A stretch of 64,000 bases of DNA, taken from positions 3,746,001-3,810,000 of the forward strand of contig NZ_LT607754.1 of assembly GCF_900090285.1 (NCBI RefSeq), in the 5' to 3' direction. Positions 1-8,629 of this stretch are shown piece after piece. Numbering within the stretch: the stretch's first letter is position 1; the number at the start of each line of letters is the position of its first letter. A model generated the notes under the pieces. It did not search any database and was not told the DNA's origin. It was given only the letters and a program-made list of their open reading frames with translations. This DNA comes from Micromonospora inositola (GTDB taxonomy: Bacteria; Actinomycetota; Actinomycetes; Mycobacteriales; Micromonosporaceae). A program made the position numbers and the translations under genes.

Positions 1-708
1 TTGGACGGCTGGCTCTCCGGCAGCACCGGCCGGGGCGGCGCCCGTCCGACCCGGCCGACCGCCGGGATCATCCGGCTGCGGCTCGTGCCGGACGGGGTGC
101 TCGCCCAGGCCGGCCTGCAACCCGGGCTGTGGGGGGAGACCGGCGAGGAGCGGGAGCGGGCGCACCGCGCGTTGAGCCGGGTGCAGGGCATCCTCGGCCC
201 CGAGGCGGTGGTCACCGCCGTGCTCGGCGGCGGCCGCTCCCCGGCCGACCAGACACGGCTGGTGCCGTGGGGCGATGAACGGCTCCCCGCCCGTCCCGGC
301 CCGCCGGCGCTGTCGGACGAGCCGGCCACGGCTGGCGCCGCCGGCACCGACCGGGCTGCCGGTCGGGGTGGTGGTGGCACCCCGCCCTGGCCCGGCCGGC
401 TCCCGCCGCCCGCACCGGCCGTGGTGCTGCCCAGTCCGCTCGCCGCCACCGTGCACGACGCCGCCGGCGAGCCGGTCGTGGTCAGCGCGCGCCTGGCGGT
501 GAGCGCCGCGCCGGCCCGGCTCACCGTGGGTACGGCCCGCCCGGCGGAGATCGTCGGCTGGGCCGGTCCGTGGCCGGTGGACGAGCGCTGGTGGGCGCCG
601 GCCGAGGCCCGGCGGCGGGCCCGGTTCCAGGTCTGCCTCGCCGACGGTGCCGCCCTGCTGCTGGCCGTCGAGGCCGGCCAGTGGCTGGTGGAGGCGATCT
701 ATGACTGA
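1..708 (+). CDS. imuB: ImuB-like Y-family DNA polymerase, C-terminal part (5' truncated by window edge)
   Basis: Only the last 235 codons are inside the window. The visible part lacks the Y-family catalytic palm, which should lie upstream. It holds a proline/alanine-rich linker and a C-terminal block with GWAGPWPVDERWW at about residues 186-198, a signature of the C-terminal domain of actinobacterial ImuB/DinP-like proteins. ImuB is a catalytically inactive Y-family polymerase that links the DnaE2 polymerase to the beta clamp during damage-induced mutagenesis. The dnaE2 gene follows on the same strand, as in the usual imuA-imuB-dnaE2 cassette. The TTG at base 1 is not a real start. Identity is inferred from this C-terminal signature and the neighbour. 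Confidence 0.8.
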   Translation: MDGWLSGSTGRGGARPTRPTAGIIRLRLVPDGVLAQAGLQPGLWGETGEERERAHRALSRVQGILGPEAVVTAVLGGGRSPADQTRLVPWGDERLPARPGPPALSDEPATAGAAGTDRAAGRGGGGTPPWPGRLPPPAPAVVLPSPLAATVHDAAGEPVVVSARLAVSAAPARLTVGTARPAEIVGWAGPWPVDERWWAPAEARRRARFQVCLADGAALLLAVEAGQWLVEAIYD

Positions 709-778
709 GCCGGTCCGGCCCGGCACGGGCGTGCGGGTCCGGCTGGCTCGCTCCGCGCCGGGAGCGGGTGTGCCGGTG

Positions 779-825
779 AGCGATATGCCTGTCAGGCATA
801 TATATGACTCACAGGTATATCGCTC
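779..825. repeat. 47-bp imperfect palindromic repeat, copy 1
   Basis: This AT-richer element lies between imuB and dnaE2. An 18-bp inverted repeat with one mismatch spans 775-792 and 811-828 (GGTGAGCGATATGCCTGT against ACAGGTATATCGCTCACC). An inner ATATGCCTG/CAGGCATAT pair can form an alternative stem. Its reverse complement aligns without gaps to the element at 16811-16857, with 38 of 47 positions identical, so the two belong to one family. A role as terminator, RNA hairpin or miniature mobile element is possible. The sequence alone does not decide. Confidence 0.85.
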
Positions 826-882
826 ACCGACCCTCCCGTCCTCGGCCGAGCCGCGGCGGGTCAGTCGAGAGCGGGGATGCGG

Positions 883-894
883 GAACGGGTGTCC
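883..894. promoter_or_regulatory. Degenerate LexA (SOS) box candidate upstream of dnaE2
   Basis: GAACGGGTGTCC matches the actinobacterial LexA box GAAC-N4-GTTC at 7 of 8 fixed positions. It ends 36 nt before the dnaE2 start. DnaE2 is DNA-damage-inducible in relatives, so the position fits, but a single near-match in GC-rich DNA can occur by chance. Confidence 0.3.
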
Positions 895-930
895 GCCGCG
901 GCCCGCGGTCGCTCCACCCGGAGCGGCCCG

Positions 931-3900
931 ATGAGCTTCCACAATCCCAACCTGCCCTGGTCCGAGCTGGAACGCGTGCTCTCCGGGCGACCCGGCGACG
1001 GCCGGTCCGGTGGCGGCCGGTCGGGCGACGGCGGGCGGCCACGGGGCGGACGGTCGCGGGACGGGCGGTCACGGGACGAGCGGCACCTGCACGTGGTGGA
1101 TCCCCTCGCCGTGGACGCCGACGGCGGGGACTCCCCGGCCTGGAGCCGCAAGCGGCAGCACTACGAGGCCCCCGAGCTGCCCCGCCCGGACGGCGCGGTG
1201 CCCTACGCCGAGCTGCACGCGCACACCAACTTCAGCTTCCTCGACGGGGCCAGCCACCCGGAGGAGCTGGCCGAGGAGGCCGCCCGGCTGGGGCTCACCG
1301 CGCTCGCCGTCACCGACCACGACGGCTTCTACGGGGTGGTCCGCTTCGCCGAGGCGGCCCGCGCGCTGCATCTGCCGACCATCTTCGGCGCCGAACTCTC
1401 CCTCGGGCTGCCCGGCCCGCAGAACGGCGAACCCGACCCGCTCGGCCGGCACCTGCTGGTGCTCGCCCACGGCCACGAGGGGTACGCCCGGCTGGCCGCC
1501 ACCATCTCCCGCGCCCAGCTGCGCGGCGGCGAGAAGGGCCGCCCGGTCTACGGCGAGCTGGAGGAGGTCGCCGCCGAGCTGCGCGACCACGTGCTGGTGC
1601 TCACCGGCTGCCGCAAGGGGCACGTGCCGGGCGCGCTGCTCACCGAGGGCGTCGACGCGGCGGCCCGGGAGCTGGACCGGCTCACCGCGCTCTTCGGCGC
1701 GGAGACGGTGGCGGTGGAGCTGGCCGACCACGGCCACCCGGTCGACGCCGATCGCAACGACGCCCTCGCCGAGCTGGCCGCGTCCGCCGGGCTGCCGACC
1801 GTGGCCACCAACAACGTGCACTACGCCACCCCGGCCCGGCGGCGGCTGGCCACCACCGTGGCCGCGGTGCGGGCCCGGCGGAGCCTCGACGAGATCGACG
1901 GCTGGCTGCCCGCCGCGGCCACCGCCCACCTGCGCAGCGGCGCGGAGATGGCGACCCGGTTCGGCGCGTACCCGGGGGCGGTGGCCCGGGCCGCCGAGTT
2001 CGGCGCGGAGCTCGCCTTCGACCTGCAACTCGTCGCGCCGAAGCTGCCCGACTACCCGGTGCCGGCGGGGCACACCGAGATGAGCTGGCTGCGCAAGCTC
2101 ACCATGGACGGCGCCGGGGAGCGGTACGGGCCGCGCGAGGCGCACCCCGAGGCGTACGCGCAGCTGGAGCACGAGCTGCGGATGATCGACGAGCTGGGCT
2201 TCCCCGGCTACTTCCTGGTGGTCTACGACATCGTCGCGTTCTGCCGCGCGCAGGACATCTACTGCCAGGGCCGGGGCTCGGCGGCGAACTCGGCGGTCTG
2301 CTACGCGCTGCGGATCACCAACGTGGACGCGGTCCGGCACCGGCTGCTCTTCGAACGTTTCCTCGCCCCGGAGCGGGACGGGCCGCCCGACATCGACGTG
2401 GACATCGAGTCCGACCGCCGGGAGGAGGTGATCCAGCACGTCTACGCCCGGTACGGCCGGGAGTACACCGCCCAGGTCGCCAACGTCATCTCGTACCGGC
2501 CGCGGTCGGCGGTGCGGGACGTGGCCAAGGCGTTCGGCTTCTCGCCCGGCCAGCAGGACGCCTGGAGCAAGCAGATCGACCGTTGGGGCTCGGTCGCGTC
2601 GGTGGACGTGGAAGACATCCCCGAGCAGGTGGTCGCGTACGCCAACGAGTTGCAGACCTTCCCCCGGCACCTGGGCATCCACTCCGGCGGCATGGTGATC
2701 TGCGACCGGCCGGTGATCGAGGTCTGCCCGGTGGAGTGGGGCCGGATGCCCGGGCGCAGCGTGCTCCAGTGGGACAAGGACGACTGCGCCGCGGTCGGGC
2801 TGGTCAAGTTCGACCTGCTCGGCCTCGGCATGCTCTCCGCGCTGCACTACGGCTACGACATGATCGGCACGACCCTCGACCTGGGTGACATGACGCTGGA
2901 CGACCCCGAGGTCTACGACATGCTCTGCCGGGCCGACTCGGTCGGGGTGTTCCAGGTGGAGAGCCGGGCTCAGATGGCCACCCTGCCGCGGCTCAAGCCC
3001 CGCTGCTTCTACGACCTGGTGGTGGAGGTGGCGCTGATCCGGCCCGGCCCGATCCAGGGCGGCTCGGTGCACCCGTACATCCGGCGCAAGAACGGCCAGG
3101 AACCGGTGACGTACGCCCACCCGCTGATGCGCAACGCGCTGGAGAAGACCCTCGGCGTGCCGCTGTTCCAGGAGCAGCTGATGCAGCTCGCCATCGACCT
3201 GGCCGGCTTCGACGCGGCCGGGGCCGACCAGCTGCGCCGGGCGATGGGGGCCAAGCGCTCGGTGGAGCGGATGGCGCAGATCGCCGACCGGCTCTACGCC
3301 GGGATGGCCGAGCGGGGCATCACCGGCGAGCTGGCCGACGACGTCTACCGCAAGCTCACCGCGTTCGCCAGCTACGGCTTCCCGGAGAGCCACGCGATGA
3401 GCTTCGCCTACCTCGTGTACGCCAGCTCCTGGCTCAAGCGCTACCACCCGGCGCCGTTCCTGGCCGCCCTGCTCAACGCCCAGCCGATGGGCTTCTACTC
3501 GCCGCAGACCCTGGTCGACGACGCCCGCCGGCACGGCGTCGAGGTGCGCCGGCCGGACATCAACGCCAGCGGGGCGAAGGCCGTGCTGGAGTCGACGCCG
3601 GAGACCCGGTGGGGGAGCCAGCCGGGGGAGCCGCCGCACGCCTGGGGGCTGGGCGGTCCGGCGGTCCGGCTCGGGCTGGGCAGCGTGCGCACCCTCGGTG
3701 ACGACGTGGCCGAGCGGATCGAGGCGGAGCGGGCGGCCGACGGGCCGTACCGGGACATGCCGGACCTGGCCCGGCGGGTCGGGCTCACCGCCGCGCAGCT
3801 GGAGGCGCTGGCCACCGCGGACGCCTTCGCCTGTTTCGGGCTGACCCGGCGGCAGGCGCTCTGGGCCGCCGGCGCGGCGGCCCAGGACCGGCCGGGCCGG

Positions 3901-4359
3901 CTGCCCGGCACGGTGACCGGCGCGGCGGCGCCCACCCTGCCCGGGATGGAGGCGGTGGACCGCCTCGTCGCCGACGTCTGGGCCACCGGCCTGTCGCCGG
4001 AGAGCCACCCGGCCCGGTTCATCCGCGACCGGCTCGACGCCCTCGGCGCGGTGCCGATCGCCCGGCTCGGCCGGGTGGAGCCCGGCCAGCGGATCCGGGT
4101 CGGCGGGATCGTCACCCACCGGCAGCGCCCGGCGACCGCGGGCGGGGTCACCTTCCTCAACCTGGAGGACGAGACCGGGATGCTCAATGTCACTTGCTCC
4201 CCGGGGCTCTGGCAGCGCTACCGTCGAATCGCCCGCACCAGCGCTGCACTGGTGGTGCGGGGCCGGTTGCAGCGGCACGAGGGGGTAACCAGCCTCACCG
4301 CGGACCGGCTGGACGCGATCGAGCCTCCCGTGGCTCCGGCATCCCGGGATTTCCGTTGA
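931..4359 (+). CDS. dnaE2: Error-prone DNA polymerase DnaE2 (C-family)
   Basis: A 1142-residue C-family polymerase alpha subunit of the DnaE2 type, which carries out translesion synthesis together with ImuB. From the N-terminus it has a low-complexity Gly/Arg/Asp stretch (about 14-75), a PHP domain with HAHTNFSFLDG near residue 95 and TDHDGFYG after it, the catalytic PDIDVDIE motif at about 486-493, and a C-terminal OB-fold (VGGIVTHRQRP). The ATG at 931 is preceded by GGAG at a 7-nt distance. An in-frame GTG/ATG extension to 877 is possible, but the protein starting MSFHNPNLPW looks like the family start. It follows imuB on the same strand, but a palindromic repeat at 779-825 lies between them. 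Confidence 0.95.
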   Translation: MSFHNPNLPWSELERVLSGRPGDGRSGGGRSGDGGRPRGGRSRDGRSRDERHLHVVDPLAVDADGGDSPAWSRKRQHYEAPELPRPDGAVPYAELHAHTNFSFLDGASHPEELAEEAARLGLTALAVTDHDGFYGVVRFAEAARALHLPTIFGAELSLGLPGPQNGEPDPLGRHLLVLAHGHEGYARLAATISRAQLRGGEKGRPVYGELEEVAAELRDHVLVLTGCRKGHVPGALLTEGVDAAARELDRLTALFGAETVAVELADHGHPVDADRNDALAELAASAGLPTVATNNVHYATPARRRLATTVAAVRARRSLDEIDGWLPAAATAHLRSGAEMATRFGAYPGAVARAAEFGAELAFDLQLVAPKLPDYPVPAGHTEMSWLRKLTMDGAGERYGPREAHPEAYAQLEHELRMIDELGFPGYFLVVYDIVAFCRAQDIYCQGRGSAANSAVCYALRITNVDAVRHRLLFERFLAPERDGPPDIDVDIESDRREEVIQHVYARYGREYTAQVANVISYRPRSAVRDVAKAFGFSPGQQDAWSKQIDRWGSVASVDVEDIPEQVVAYANELQTFPRHLGIHSGGMVICDRPVIEVCPVEWGRMPGRSVLQWDKDDCAAVGLVKFDLLGLGMLSALHYGYDMIGTTLDLGDMTLDDPEVYDMLCRADSVGVFQVESRAQMATLPRLKPRCFYDLVVEVALIRPGPIQGGSVHPYIRRKNGQEPVTYAHPLMRNALEKTLGVPLFQEQLMQLAIDLAGFDAAGADQLRRAMGAKRSVERMAQIADRLYAGMAERGITGELADDVYRKLTAFASYGFPESHAMSFAYLVYASSWLKRYHPAPFLAALLNAQPMGFYSPQTLVDDARRHGVEVRRPDINASGAKAVLESTPETRWGSQPGEPPHAWGLGGPAVRLGLGSVRTLGDDVAERIEAERAADGPYRDMPDLARRVGLTAAQLEALATADAFACFGLTRRQALWAAGAAAQDRPGRLPGTVTGAAAPTLPGMEAVDRLVADVWATGLSPESHPARFIRDRLDALGAVPIARLGRVEPGQRIRVGGIVTHRQRPATAGGVTFLNLEDETGMLNVTCSPGLWQRYRRIARTSAALVVRGRLQRHEGVTSLTADRLDAIEPPVAPASRDFR

Positions 4360-4454
4360 GCGGAGTGATCCACATTACGGTTTCCGGGTGCCGGTAGGCG
4401 GGAGACTTCCGGCACGCGCGGGCAGAGTGGCCCGCCCGGCATGGGGGAAGAACG

Positions 4455-4634
4455 ATGACCCTGAACAGCACGCACACCGGTGGAGTGGCGAACGCCCGGC
4501 GCACCCGGCTGCCCGCCGGCTGGTCGCCGGCCTCCGACGTCGAGGCCCGCGAGTACCAGGTGACCGACGGGCCGGTGGCCAACGCCCACCGCTCCCACGC
4601 GGAGGAGGACCCCGCCGACGGCGGCGAGTCCTGA
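4455..4634 (+). CDS. Small hypothetical protein, 59 residues
   Basis: A short reading frame starts with ATG at 4455, preceded by GGGGAAG with good spacing, and ends with TGA at 4632-4634. The product is hydrophilic, with no membrane segment. A basic N-terminal half (NARRTRLPAGWSP) is followed by an acidic tail (AEEDPADGGES). I do not recognise the family. Codon third positions are strongly GC-biased, and the clear ribosome site supports a real gene. It lies between dnaE2 and the methyltransferase, with a weak hairpin (GCGGGC/GCCCGC, 4418-4435) just upstream. Function unknown. Confidence 0.6.
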   Translation: MTLNSTHTGGVANARRTRLPAGWSPASDVEAREYQVTDGPVANAHRSHAEEDPADGGES

Positions 4635-4679
4635 CCCCAGAGCCGCCACCGCCTCCGGGAGTCCGCTGGCGCGGGTGAC

Positions 4680-4692
4680 TAGGCTCGACAGG
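4680..4692 (+). promoter_or_regulatory. -10 box placing a leaderless start for the methyltransferase
   Basis: TAGGCT at 4680-4685 is followed by 7 nt and then GTG at 4693, the spacing expected when transcription starts on the initiation codon. It supports 4693 over the upstream in-frame GTG at 4675. No good -35 box is visible. Confidence 0.55.
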
Positions 4693-5424
4693 GTGGAGCA
4701 GACTCGAACGCCGGCCCCGCGTACCGCCGTCATCTGGTCGGTGCTCCGGGCCGAGCTGGAGCGCCGTGCCGGCGAGCGGCTCACCGTGCTCGACGTCGGC
4801 GGCGGGACCGGCGGATTCGCCGTCCCGCTCGCCGAGGCCGGCCACTGGGTCACCGTGGTCGACGCCAGCCCCGACGCGCTCGCCGCGCTGACCCGCCGGG
4901 CCGCCGAGGCCGGGGTCGCCGACCGGGTACGCGCGCTGCAGGGCGACGGCGACGCGCTCGCCGGGCTGGTCGAGCCGGCCAGCGTCGACCTGGTGCTCTG
5001 CCACTCCGTCCTGGAGGTGGTCGACGAGCCGGCGTCGGTGGTGTCGGCGCTGGTCGGCGCGCTGCGCCACGGCGGCGCGGCCAGCGTGCTGGTGGCCGGC
5101 CGGGCCGCCGCCGTGCTGAGCCGGGCGATGAACGGCCACCTCGACATGGCCGCCGCGCTCGCCGCCGACCCGCACGGCACCGCCGGCCCGCGGGACACCC
5201 TGCGCCGCCGGTACGACGCCGACGGCGCCGCCGCGCTGCTGACCGCCGCCGGGCTCACGGTCGAGGAGATCCACGGGGTACGCGTCCTCGCCGACCTGCT
5301 CCCCGCCGCGGTGGCGGACGGCCAGCCGGCCGCCCTGGTCGAGCTGGAACGGGCCCTGGCGGCCCGGTCGCCGTACCGGGATCTCGCCGCCCAGCTGCAC
5401 CTCTTCGCCCGCCGCCCGGCATGA
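4693..5424 (+). CDS. Class I SAM-dependent methyltransferase
   Basis: A 243-residue methyltransferase with the Rossmann motif I LDVGGGTGG at residues 33-41, the acidic end of strand 2 (VVDASPDAL), and the motif IV region DLVLCHSVLEVV. Substrate unknown. Several members of this group modify small molecules or tRNA bases. The start at GTG 4693 is chosen because a TAGGCT box lies 7 nt upstream; GTG 4675 would add six residues. Its stop overlaps the ATG of the next gene in an ATGA, so the two are probably translated together. The C-terminal 100 residues contain a mixed alpha-helical part (RDTLRRRYDADGAAALL) seen in CmoA/SmtA-like proteins. Confidence 0.85.
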   Translation: MEQTRTPAPRTAVIWSVLRAELERRAGERLTVLDVGGGTGGFAVPLAEAGHWVTVVDASPDALAALTRRAAEAGVADRVRALQGDGDALAGLVEPASVDLVLCHSVLEVVDEPASVVSALVGALRHGGAASVLVAGRAAAVLSRAMNGHLDMAAALAADPHGTAGPRDTLRRRYDADGAAALLTAAGLTVEEIHGVRVLADLLPAAVADGQPAALVELERALAARSPYRDLAAQLHLFARRPA

Positions 5425-6602
5425 CCGACCCGTCGCCCGCCTCGACCGGGCGACCCGGTCCGCTCGACCCGGTCGCGCCGCGCTACGGCGGCGGCAGCCT
5501 GGCCGACGTGCTGCCCAGCGCCCTGGCGGTGCTCGGCGTCCCCGGCGCGGTCGACCTGCTCGGCCTGGGTCCCCGGCTGGCCGGGGTGCGCCGGATCGCC
5601 GTGCTGCTGGTGGACGGGCTCGGCTGGTACCAGATTCCGACCGCCGCCCCGTACGCGCCGACCCTGGCCGGCCTCGCCGCCACCGTCGGCGCCCCGCTCA
5701 CCTCCGGCTTCCCCTCCACCACCCCGACCAGCCTGGTCAGCCTGGGCACCGGCGCCGCCTCCGGCGCGCACGGCGTGCTCGGCTTCAAGGTCCGGGTCCC
5801 CGACACCGACCGGGTGCTCAGCCACATCGAGTGGGCCGGCGATCCCGACCCGCTGTCCTGGCAGCCCGTGCCCACTCAGTACGAGCGGGCCCGCGCCGCC
5901 GGCGTCGCAGTCACCGTGGTCAGCCGCCCCGAGTACAGCGGCAGCGGCCTCACCCTCGCCGCCAACCGGGGCGGCGACTACCGGGGCGCCTCCGACGTCG
6001 ATGGGCTGGCCCGGCAGATGCTCACCGCCCTCGCGGCCGGCGCCGGCCCGACCCTGGTCTCCGGCTACCACCCCGACCTGGACCGGCACGGCCACCTCAC
6101 CGGGGTCGACTCGGCGCCCTGGCGGCTCGCCGCCGCCGACGTGGACCGGCTGCTCGTCCGGCTGGTCGACGGGCTGCCGCCGGACGCCGCCCTGCTCATC
6201 ACCGCCGACCACGGCCAGCTCAACGTCCCGCCGGGCCGGCGCGTCGACTTCGACACCGACCCCCGGCTGCGGGCCGGCGTGCGGGTGATCGCCGGCGAGC
6301 CCCGGGTCCGCTACCTGCACGTCGAGCCGCGCGCGGTCGCCGACGTGCTGGCCGCCTGGTCGGCGGTGCTGGGCGACGCCGCCCGGGTGACGACCCGCGA
6401 CGAGGCGGTGGCGACCGGCTGGTTCGGGCCGGTGCCCGAGGAGCACCTGCGCCGGATCGGCGACGTGGTGGTGGTCTGCCGCGACACGTACGCGGTGGTC
6501 GCCACCCGGTCGGAGAAGCCGATGGAGTCGCGCCTGGTGGCGTACCACGGCGCGGACACCGCGGCCGAGATGACCGTCCCGCTGCTGGTCGTCCGGGGCT
6601 GA
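5421..6602 (+). CDS. Alkaline-phosphatase-superfamily nucleotide pyrophosphatase/phosphodiesterase
   Basis: A 393-residue protein of the type I phosphodiesterase/nucleotide pyrophosphatase family. It shows the metal-binding opening (VLLVDGLGWYQI), the nucleophile region GFPSTTPTSLVSLGTG with the threonine pair, GYHPDLDRHGHLTG with metal-ligand Asp and His, and the late ADHGQLN motif. Such enzymes hydrolyse phosphodiester or pyrophosphate bonds; the substrate cannot be read from sequence. No signal peptide or membrane helix is evident, so it is probably cytoplasmic. It starts inside the stop codon of the methyltransferase gene (ATGA), which implies an operon. Confidence 0.85.
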   Translation: MTDPSPASTGRPGPLDPVAPRYGGGSLADVLPSALAVLGVPGAVDLLGLGPRLAGVRRIAVLLVDGLGWYQIPTAAPYAPTLAGLAATVGAPLTSGFPSTTPTSLVSLGTGAASGAHGVLGFKVRVPDTDRVLSHIEWAGDPDPLSWQPVPTQYERARAAGVAVTVVSRPEYSGSGLTLAANRGGDYRGASDVDGLARQMLTALAAGAGPTLVSGYHPDLDRHGHLTGVDSAPWRLAAADVDRLLVRLVDGLPPDAALLITADHGQLNVPPGRRVDFDTDPRLRAGVRVIAGEPRVRYLHVEPRAVADVLAAWSAVLGDAARVTTRDEAVATGWFGPVPEEHLRRIGDVVVVCRDTYAVVATRSEKPMESRLVAYHGADTAAEMTVPLLVVRG

Positions 6603-6668
6603 CCGGCCCGGTCGGCGGGCCCGGCGGCCGTCGGGTGGTCGGCTCGCCGGGTTGTCGGACCCGGCGGC

Positions 6669-6680
6669 TAGCCTGCGGGG
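6669..6680 (+). promoter_or_regulatory. -10 box of dinB, leaderless spacing
   Basis: TAGCCT at 6669-6674 lies 6 nt before the ATG at 6681, so the transcript should begin at or next to the start codon. No LexA-like GAAC-N4-GTTC site is visible nearby, which suggests dinB is not SOS-controlled here. Confidence 0.5.
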
Positions 6681-7940
6681 ATGGGCCGCAGCCAGTCGTT
6701 GCCCCGGGGCGGTGATCCGCGCTTCGGGCCGGATGCCGACGACACCGGCTGCCCCATCCTGCACGTCGACATGGACGCGTTCTTCGCCTCGGTCGAGGTG
6801 CGCCGCCGCCCCGAGCTGCGCGGCCGGCCCGTCGTGGTCGGCGGGATCGGGCCGCGCGGCGTGGTCAGCTCCGCCAGCTACGAGGCCCGCCGGTACGGCG
6901 TCCGCAGCGCCATGCCCACCGCGCGGGCTCGGGCGCTCTGTCCGCACGCCGTCTACCTGCCGCCCGACTTCACGCAGTACACGGCGGCCTCCCGGGCGGT
7001 GATGCGGATCTTCCGGGACGTCACCCCGCTGGTCGAGCCACTCTCCCTGGACGAGGCCTTCCTCGACGTGGCCGGCGCCCGCCGGCTGTTCGGCTCCCCG
7101 GCGGAGATCGCCCGGCTGATCCGCCGCCGGGTCGCCGAGGAACAGCGGCTGAGTTGCTCGGTCGGGGTGGCGCCGAGCAAGTACGTGGCCAAGCTCGGCT
7201 CCACCCGGGCCAAGCCGGACGGGCTGCTCGTGGTGCCGGCGGCCCGGGTGCTCGACTTCCTGCACCCGCTGCCGGTGTCGGCGCTCTGGGGGGTGGGGGA
7301 GCGGTCCGCCGAGGCGCTGCGCCGACTCGGCCTGACCACCGTCGGCGACCTCGCCGAGGCGCCCCTCGGGCTGCTCCGCCGTGCGGTCGGCGAGGCCTCC
7401 GCGACCGGACTTCACGAGCTGGCCTGGGGGCGGGACCCGCGCCGGGTCAGCCCGGAGCACGTGGAGAAGTCGATCGGCGCGGAGGTGACCTTCGACGTCG
7501 ACGTCGTCGACCCGACGGAGATCCGCCGGGCGCTGCTCGCCCTCGCCGAGAAGGTCGGCGCCCGGTTGCGCGGCGCCGGGCAGGTGGGGCGGACGGTGTC
7601 GCTCAAGGTCCGGCTGGCCGACTTCCGCACGGTCAACCGCTCCCGCACCCTGGGCGTGCCGACCGACACCGCCCGGGAGATGTTCGACACCGCCTGGGCG
7701 CTCTGGACCGCCCTCGACCCGGGGGAGCCGATCCGCCTGGTCGGCGTACGGGTGGAGGGGCTGGCCGCCGCCGGAGAGACGCCGCGCCAGCTCACCCTGG
7801 GTGCGCCCGAGCGCGGCTGGCGGGAGGCGGAGGCGGCGGCCGACGCCGCGGCTGCCCGATTCGGGCGTTCCGTCATAGGTCCGGCCAGTCTTCTCGGCAA
7901 GCGTGATCCGCGTCGGGACGAAAAACCGACCCGGCCGTAG
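6681..7940 (+). CDS. dinB: DNA polymerase IV (Y-family, DinB)
   Basis: A 419-residue translesion polymerase. The catalytic acidic residues are intact: HVDMDAFFASVE puts Asp30 and Asp32 in the active site, and SLDEAFLD gives Asp124-Glu125. SYEARRYGVRSAMP is the usual finger-domain segment. A helix-hairpin-helix thumb (LWGVGERSAEALRRLGL) and a little-finger domain follow. An N-terminal extension of about 26 residues precedes the first strand. Unlike ImuB upstream, this enzyme looks catalytically competent. It is separated from the preceding gene by 78 nt and seems to have its own promoter. Confidence 0.95.
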   Translation: MGRSQSLPRGGDPRFGPDADDTGCPILHVDMDAFFASVEVRRRPELRGRPVVVGGIGPRGVVSSASYEARRYGVRSAMPTARARALCPHAVYLPPDFTQYTAASRAVMRIFRDVTPLVEPLSLDEAFLDVAGARRLFGSPAEIARLIRRRVAEEQRLSCSVGVAPSKYVAKLGSTRAKPDGLLVVPAARVLDFLHPLPVSALWGVGERSAEALRRLGLTTVGDLAEAPLGLLRRAVGEASATGLHELAWGRDPRRVSPEHVEKSIGAEVTFDVDVVDPTEIRRALLALAEKVGARLRGAGQVGRTVSLKVRLADFRTVNRSRTLGVPTDTAREMFDTAWALWTALDPGEPIRLVGVRVEGLAAAGETPRQLTLGAPERGWREAEAAADAAAARFGRSVIGPASLLGKRDPRRDEKPTRP

Positions 7941-7973
7941 GTCGTCCCGCTTTCCGACGCGCGGGCCCCCTCG

Positions 7974-7979
7974 TAGACT
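7974..7979 (+). promoter_or_regulatory. -10 box candidate for the DUF3040 gene
   Basis: TAGACT lies 76 nt before the start codon, with TTTCCG at 7951-7956 as a poor -35 at 17-nt spacing. It would give a leader of about 70 nt that ends in the GGGGAGGAG ribosome site. Confidence 0.4.
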
Positions 7980-8055
7980 TGCGGGTAAGCAGCCGGTTGG
8001 CTGCCACGGTCTGTCGGCCCGAGCGGGCCGACCAACGTGACCGGGGAGGAGTGCC

Positions 8056-8451
8056 GTGCCGCTCTCGGAGCACGAGCAGCGGCTGTTCGAGCAGATCGAG
8101 CGGTCGCTTGCCGAGGACCCCAAATTCGCCTCGGCCGTTCGCGCCAGCGACCCGCGTTTCCACGCGCGGCGTCGCGTGCTCGTCGCTGCCGGCGTGGTCA
8201 TTGCTGGTCTGGCCCTGTTGATCTACGGTGCCGTGATCAAGACGCCCCTGCTTGCCGTCGCGGGCTTCGTCGTGATGCTGGCCTCGCTGGGGTACGCGGT
8301 GCAGTCGCACCGCCGGTCCCAGTCGCCCGACCTGCACGTGGTGGGCGGCACGACGAGTCGCCGTCGTCCCCGTGGTCGTACCGCCCGGCGGGGCTCGTTC
8401 CTCGACCGGATGGAGGACCGCTGGCGGCAGCGCCCGGAAGGGCACCGCTGA
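8056..8451 (+). CDS. DUF3040 membrane protein
   Basis: A 131-residue actinobacterial DUF3040 protein. The N-terminus MPLSEHEQRLFEQIERSL, which includes an LxEHE-type signature and an amphipathic helix, is diagnostic. Two membrane helices follow at about residues 39-58 and 62-79, then a basic tail rich in Arg (SRRRPRGRTARRG). Function is unknown for the family; the layout suggests a small inner-membrane protein with a cytoplasmic basic tail. The ATG-type start (written GTG at 8056) has GGGGAGGAG just upstream. It converges with the transglutaminase gene, with a strong hairpin between them. Confidence 0.85.
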   Translation: MPLSEHEQRLFEQIERSLAEDPKFASAVRASDPRFHARRRVLVAAGVVIAGLALLIYGAVIKTPLLAVAGFVVMLASLGYAVQSHRRSQSPDLHVVGGTTSRRRPRGRTARRGSFLDRMEDRWRQRPEGHR

Positions 8452-8587
8452 CCACGTCACATCCCTGACGGGGTGACGCGACGGCGTGTCGCCGGATTCC
8501 TCCGGCGAGCGTGGTGGCTCCCTCGCGCCCTCGTCGGACCAGCTCCAGCTCCCCTGATCCACCCCCGGACGCCGATGCGGCGGCGGT

Positions 8588-8625
8588 GTCCCGCCCGCCG
8601 GCGGGGGAGCGCCGGCGGGCGGGAC
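8588..8625. terminator. Bidirectional hairpin terminator
   Basis: A perfect 16-bp inverted repeat (8588-8603 and 8610-8625) with a GGGGAG loop lies between two convergent genes. There is no T-tract, as is common for actinomycete terminators. It ends four bases before the stop codon of the minus-strand gene. Confidence 0.8.
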
Positions 8626-8629
8626 CCGG

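Noticed and set aside
877..930. Longer dnaE2 start at 877
   Set aside because: It would add 18 residues of low quality and overlap the LexA-like site. ATG 931 has a proper ribosome site.
1069..4278. Long minus-strand open frame of 1069 codons opposite dnaE2
   Set aside because: GC-rich third positions of dnaE2 keep the opposite frame open. The product is His/Arg/Pro-rich low complexity with no domain.
4218..8201. Minus-strand open frame of 1327 codons across four plus-strand genes
   Set aside because: Same shadow effect. The plus-strand genes here have clear catalytic motifs, and the antisense product has none.
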